Shown here piece after piece: positions 62,946 through 64,000 of a stretch of DNA of 64,000 nucleotides; the first letter of the stretch is position 1, and each line of letters starts with the position of its first letter. Position numbers and translations under genes: made by a program. The notes under the pieces were generated by a model. That model saw only the letters and a list, made by a program, of their open reading frames with translations, searched no databases and was not told where the DNA came from. The stretch spans positions 124,001-188,000 of the forward strand of contig NZ_JACCHP010000007.1 of the NCBI RefSeq assembly GCF_016031625.1, given 5' to 3'. The stretch is from Bradyrhizobium agreste. GTDB taxonomy: Bacteria > Pseudomonadota > Alphaproteobacteria > Rhizobiales > Xanthobacteraceae.

Positions 62946-64000
62946 GTGGGGATATTTCGCCGGTATTTTAGTATTCCGATTTTTTTTGCCGCTCAGATCC
63001 TGATTATCACCGAGCAATGGACCAAAGACAACGCCCTGGCGGCAGATGCCGCCGAAGACACACGCTCGATAAGCCGCGTCGTTTCCGAGTTGATAAGACA
63101 GCGCAACTGGTCCGGGGCCGAGACGCTTGCGAAAATGGGCCTCACGCGCTGCGACGAGGTTGTTGGCACCGCTAGTCGATACTGTCTTGCAGGGTTCCAT
63201 GATTCACTGGGCGACATCGACTACCTCCAGGCAAGATATTCTGAGGCGCTTTCCCACTACCAGAAATCTTTGGACATACGCAGGGGGATTCCGGGAACTG
63301 CTCTCTTGGGGTTGCTCAGATCGCAATTGCGCATTGGAAGGAGCCATCTCGCTCTGCGTCATTTCGATCAGGCAGAACCACTTCTGATCGAGACGAGCAT
63401 CGGATTGAGCCGCGTCGCGCCAGCCGATCCAGACATTGGCACTGCATTTCGCGCGCTTGGGGAATTGTATTACGCTATCGGCAAACCCGTTGAAGAAGCA
63501 GCTGTCGCGCGGCGGGAATTCGATTTCCACACCAGGCACCGCAAGGATCCAGGGCTACTCCGGGATTCAAGACGTCGCCTCAACGCGGCTCTCATCAGGC
63601 AGGCCAGACAATCATCGGGCAATAACAGCAACGATGAGGCCGAACGCATCTTCCTGGAGGCCCTTCACCTGGTCGATCCACCACAACCGGGCGAAGAGAG
63701 CCACTTTATCAACAGCTTGGAAGATCTGGGCTTGCTTTACCAAAAGCTGCGTCGATATGCGGACGCAGAACCACTTTTCCTTCGGGCGCTCGATTATGCT
63801 CAGAGGTTTTACGTGCCTTCCGATCCCAACCTTGCGGTCGCATTGCTCAACCTGGCGGGATTGGAAGAGGATTTGGGCAAGCACGAGGAGTGCATCCGCT
63901 ATGCGAGCCAGTCCATACAGAAGTTCGACGAAGCGAAGGTTGAAAATCTGGCGCTGGGACTTGCGTTAGATGCCCTTGGCTCTGCTTATGGCCAGTTAGG
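62946..64000 (+). CDS. Large TPR-repeat protein, 3' end outside the window
   Basis: A frame with no stop runs from GTG 62946 to the right edge: 351 codons. The start follows CGGGAGACACCTCC and gives a signal-like N-terminus (hydrophobic SIPIFFAAQILIITEQW). The rest is tetratricopeptide repeats of the kinesin-light-chain type, for example LGDIDYLQARYSEALSHYQK, LGLLYQKLRRYADAEPLFLR and LAVALLNLAGLEEDLGKHEE. This repeat type in bacteria often precedes a CHAT protease domain, which would lie beyond the edge. Base composition is more A+T-rich than the neighbours, suggesting transfer. Function unknown. Confidence 0.85.
   Translation, partial: MGIFRRYFSIPIFFAAQILIITEQWTKDNALAADAAEDTRSISRVVSELIRQRNWSGAETLAKMGLTRCDEVVGTASRYCLAGFHDSLGDIDYLQARYSEALSHYQKSLDIRRGIPGTALLGLLRSQLRIGRSHLALRHFDQAEPLLIETSIGLSRVAPADPDIGTAFRALGELYYAIGKPVEEAAVARREFDFHTRHRKDPGLLRDSRRRLNAALIRQARQSSGNNSNDEAERIFLEALHLVDPPQPGEESHFINSLEDLGLLYQKLRRYADAEPLFLRALDYAQRFYVPSDPNLAVALLNLAGLEEDLGKHEECIRYASQSIQKFDEAKVENLALGLALDALGSAYGQL

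Noticed and set aside
63436..63969. 177-codon plus-strand frame at the right edge
   Set aside because: It is an out-of-frame reading of the TPR gene; the TPR pattern appears only in the frame that starts at 62946.

Overview
The window looks like a stretch of chromosome from a Bradyrhizobium-type alphaproteobacterium (order Hyphomicrobiales). The reasons are the very high G+C, the gene families found mainly in that group (a type-II lumazine synthase behind an FMN riboswitch, DUF2093, DUF4170, DUF6101, PetP/PetR-like regulators, a fluoroacetate-dehalogenase homologue close to my memory of the Rhodopseudomonas palustris enzyme), and the dense set of short palindromic intergenic repeats typical of these genomes. 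No tRNA, rRNA, CRISPR array, transposase or prophage was seen. The taxon is inferred, not proven.

Layout. 1-9.3 kb: housekeeping genes separated by repeats (lipoprotein, prs, ribH with its riboswitch, YbjN protein, proC, hotdog thioesterase, tautomerase, hisS, DUF2314 protein, ilvE). 9.6-12.4 kb: a MarR-type regulator, OmpR-type response regulator and histidine kinase in one unit. 12.5-17.1 kb: small secreted proteins, RNase T2, rlmJ, a cold-shock gene and an outer-membrane beta-barrel. 17.3-23.6 kb: uvrC, then pgsA-moaD-moaE-prmB and a membrane-protein pair. 23.7-32.6 kb: methyltransferase, TipF-like degenerate EAL protein, HAD hydrolase, CheY, ribF, ileS and lspA. 32.7-44.9 kb: two M16 peptidase-family genes, arfB, mutL, rsmD, a pseudouridine synthase with a 319-residue charged extension, tadA, the fluoroacetate-dehalogenase-like gene and purD. 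45.2-46.4 kb: a more A+T-rich insert with a NYN-domain protein. 46.7-50.8 kb: a tightly overlapping four-gene operon ending in its probable regulator, then xseA. 50.8-56.3 kb: a repeat cluster, a hydrolase lacking its nucleophile, and an orphan TadG/TadE/TadE operon. 56.5-62.1 kb: a compact lipid A/KDO cluster (lpxK, waaA, DUF374 acyltransferase, DUF4170, IMPase-like, pmbA). 62.3-64 kb: a DUF6101 gene and a large TPR protein cut by the window edge.

Links between genes. ribH and ribF serve flavin synthesis, and only ribH carries a visible riboswitch. moaD and moaE make molybdopterin synthase. ileS-lspA and the M16 pair are overlapping units. lpxK, waaA and probably the DUF374 protein work on lipid A. 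The most useful second-look items are the 27-bp operator-like palindrome before the four-gene operon, the hydrolase with alanine in place of its nucleophile, the dehalogenase and FlK-like thioesterase in one window, the charged extension on the pseudouridine synthase, the unannotated TPR gene at the right edge, and the mosaic of unrelated repeat families.
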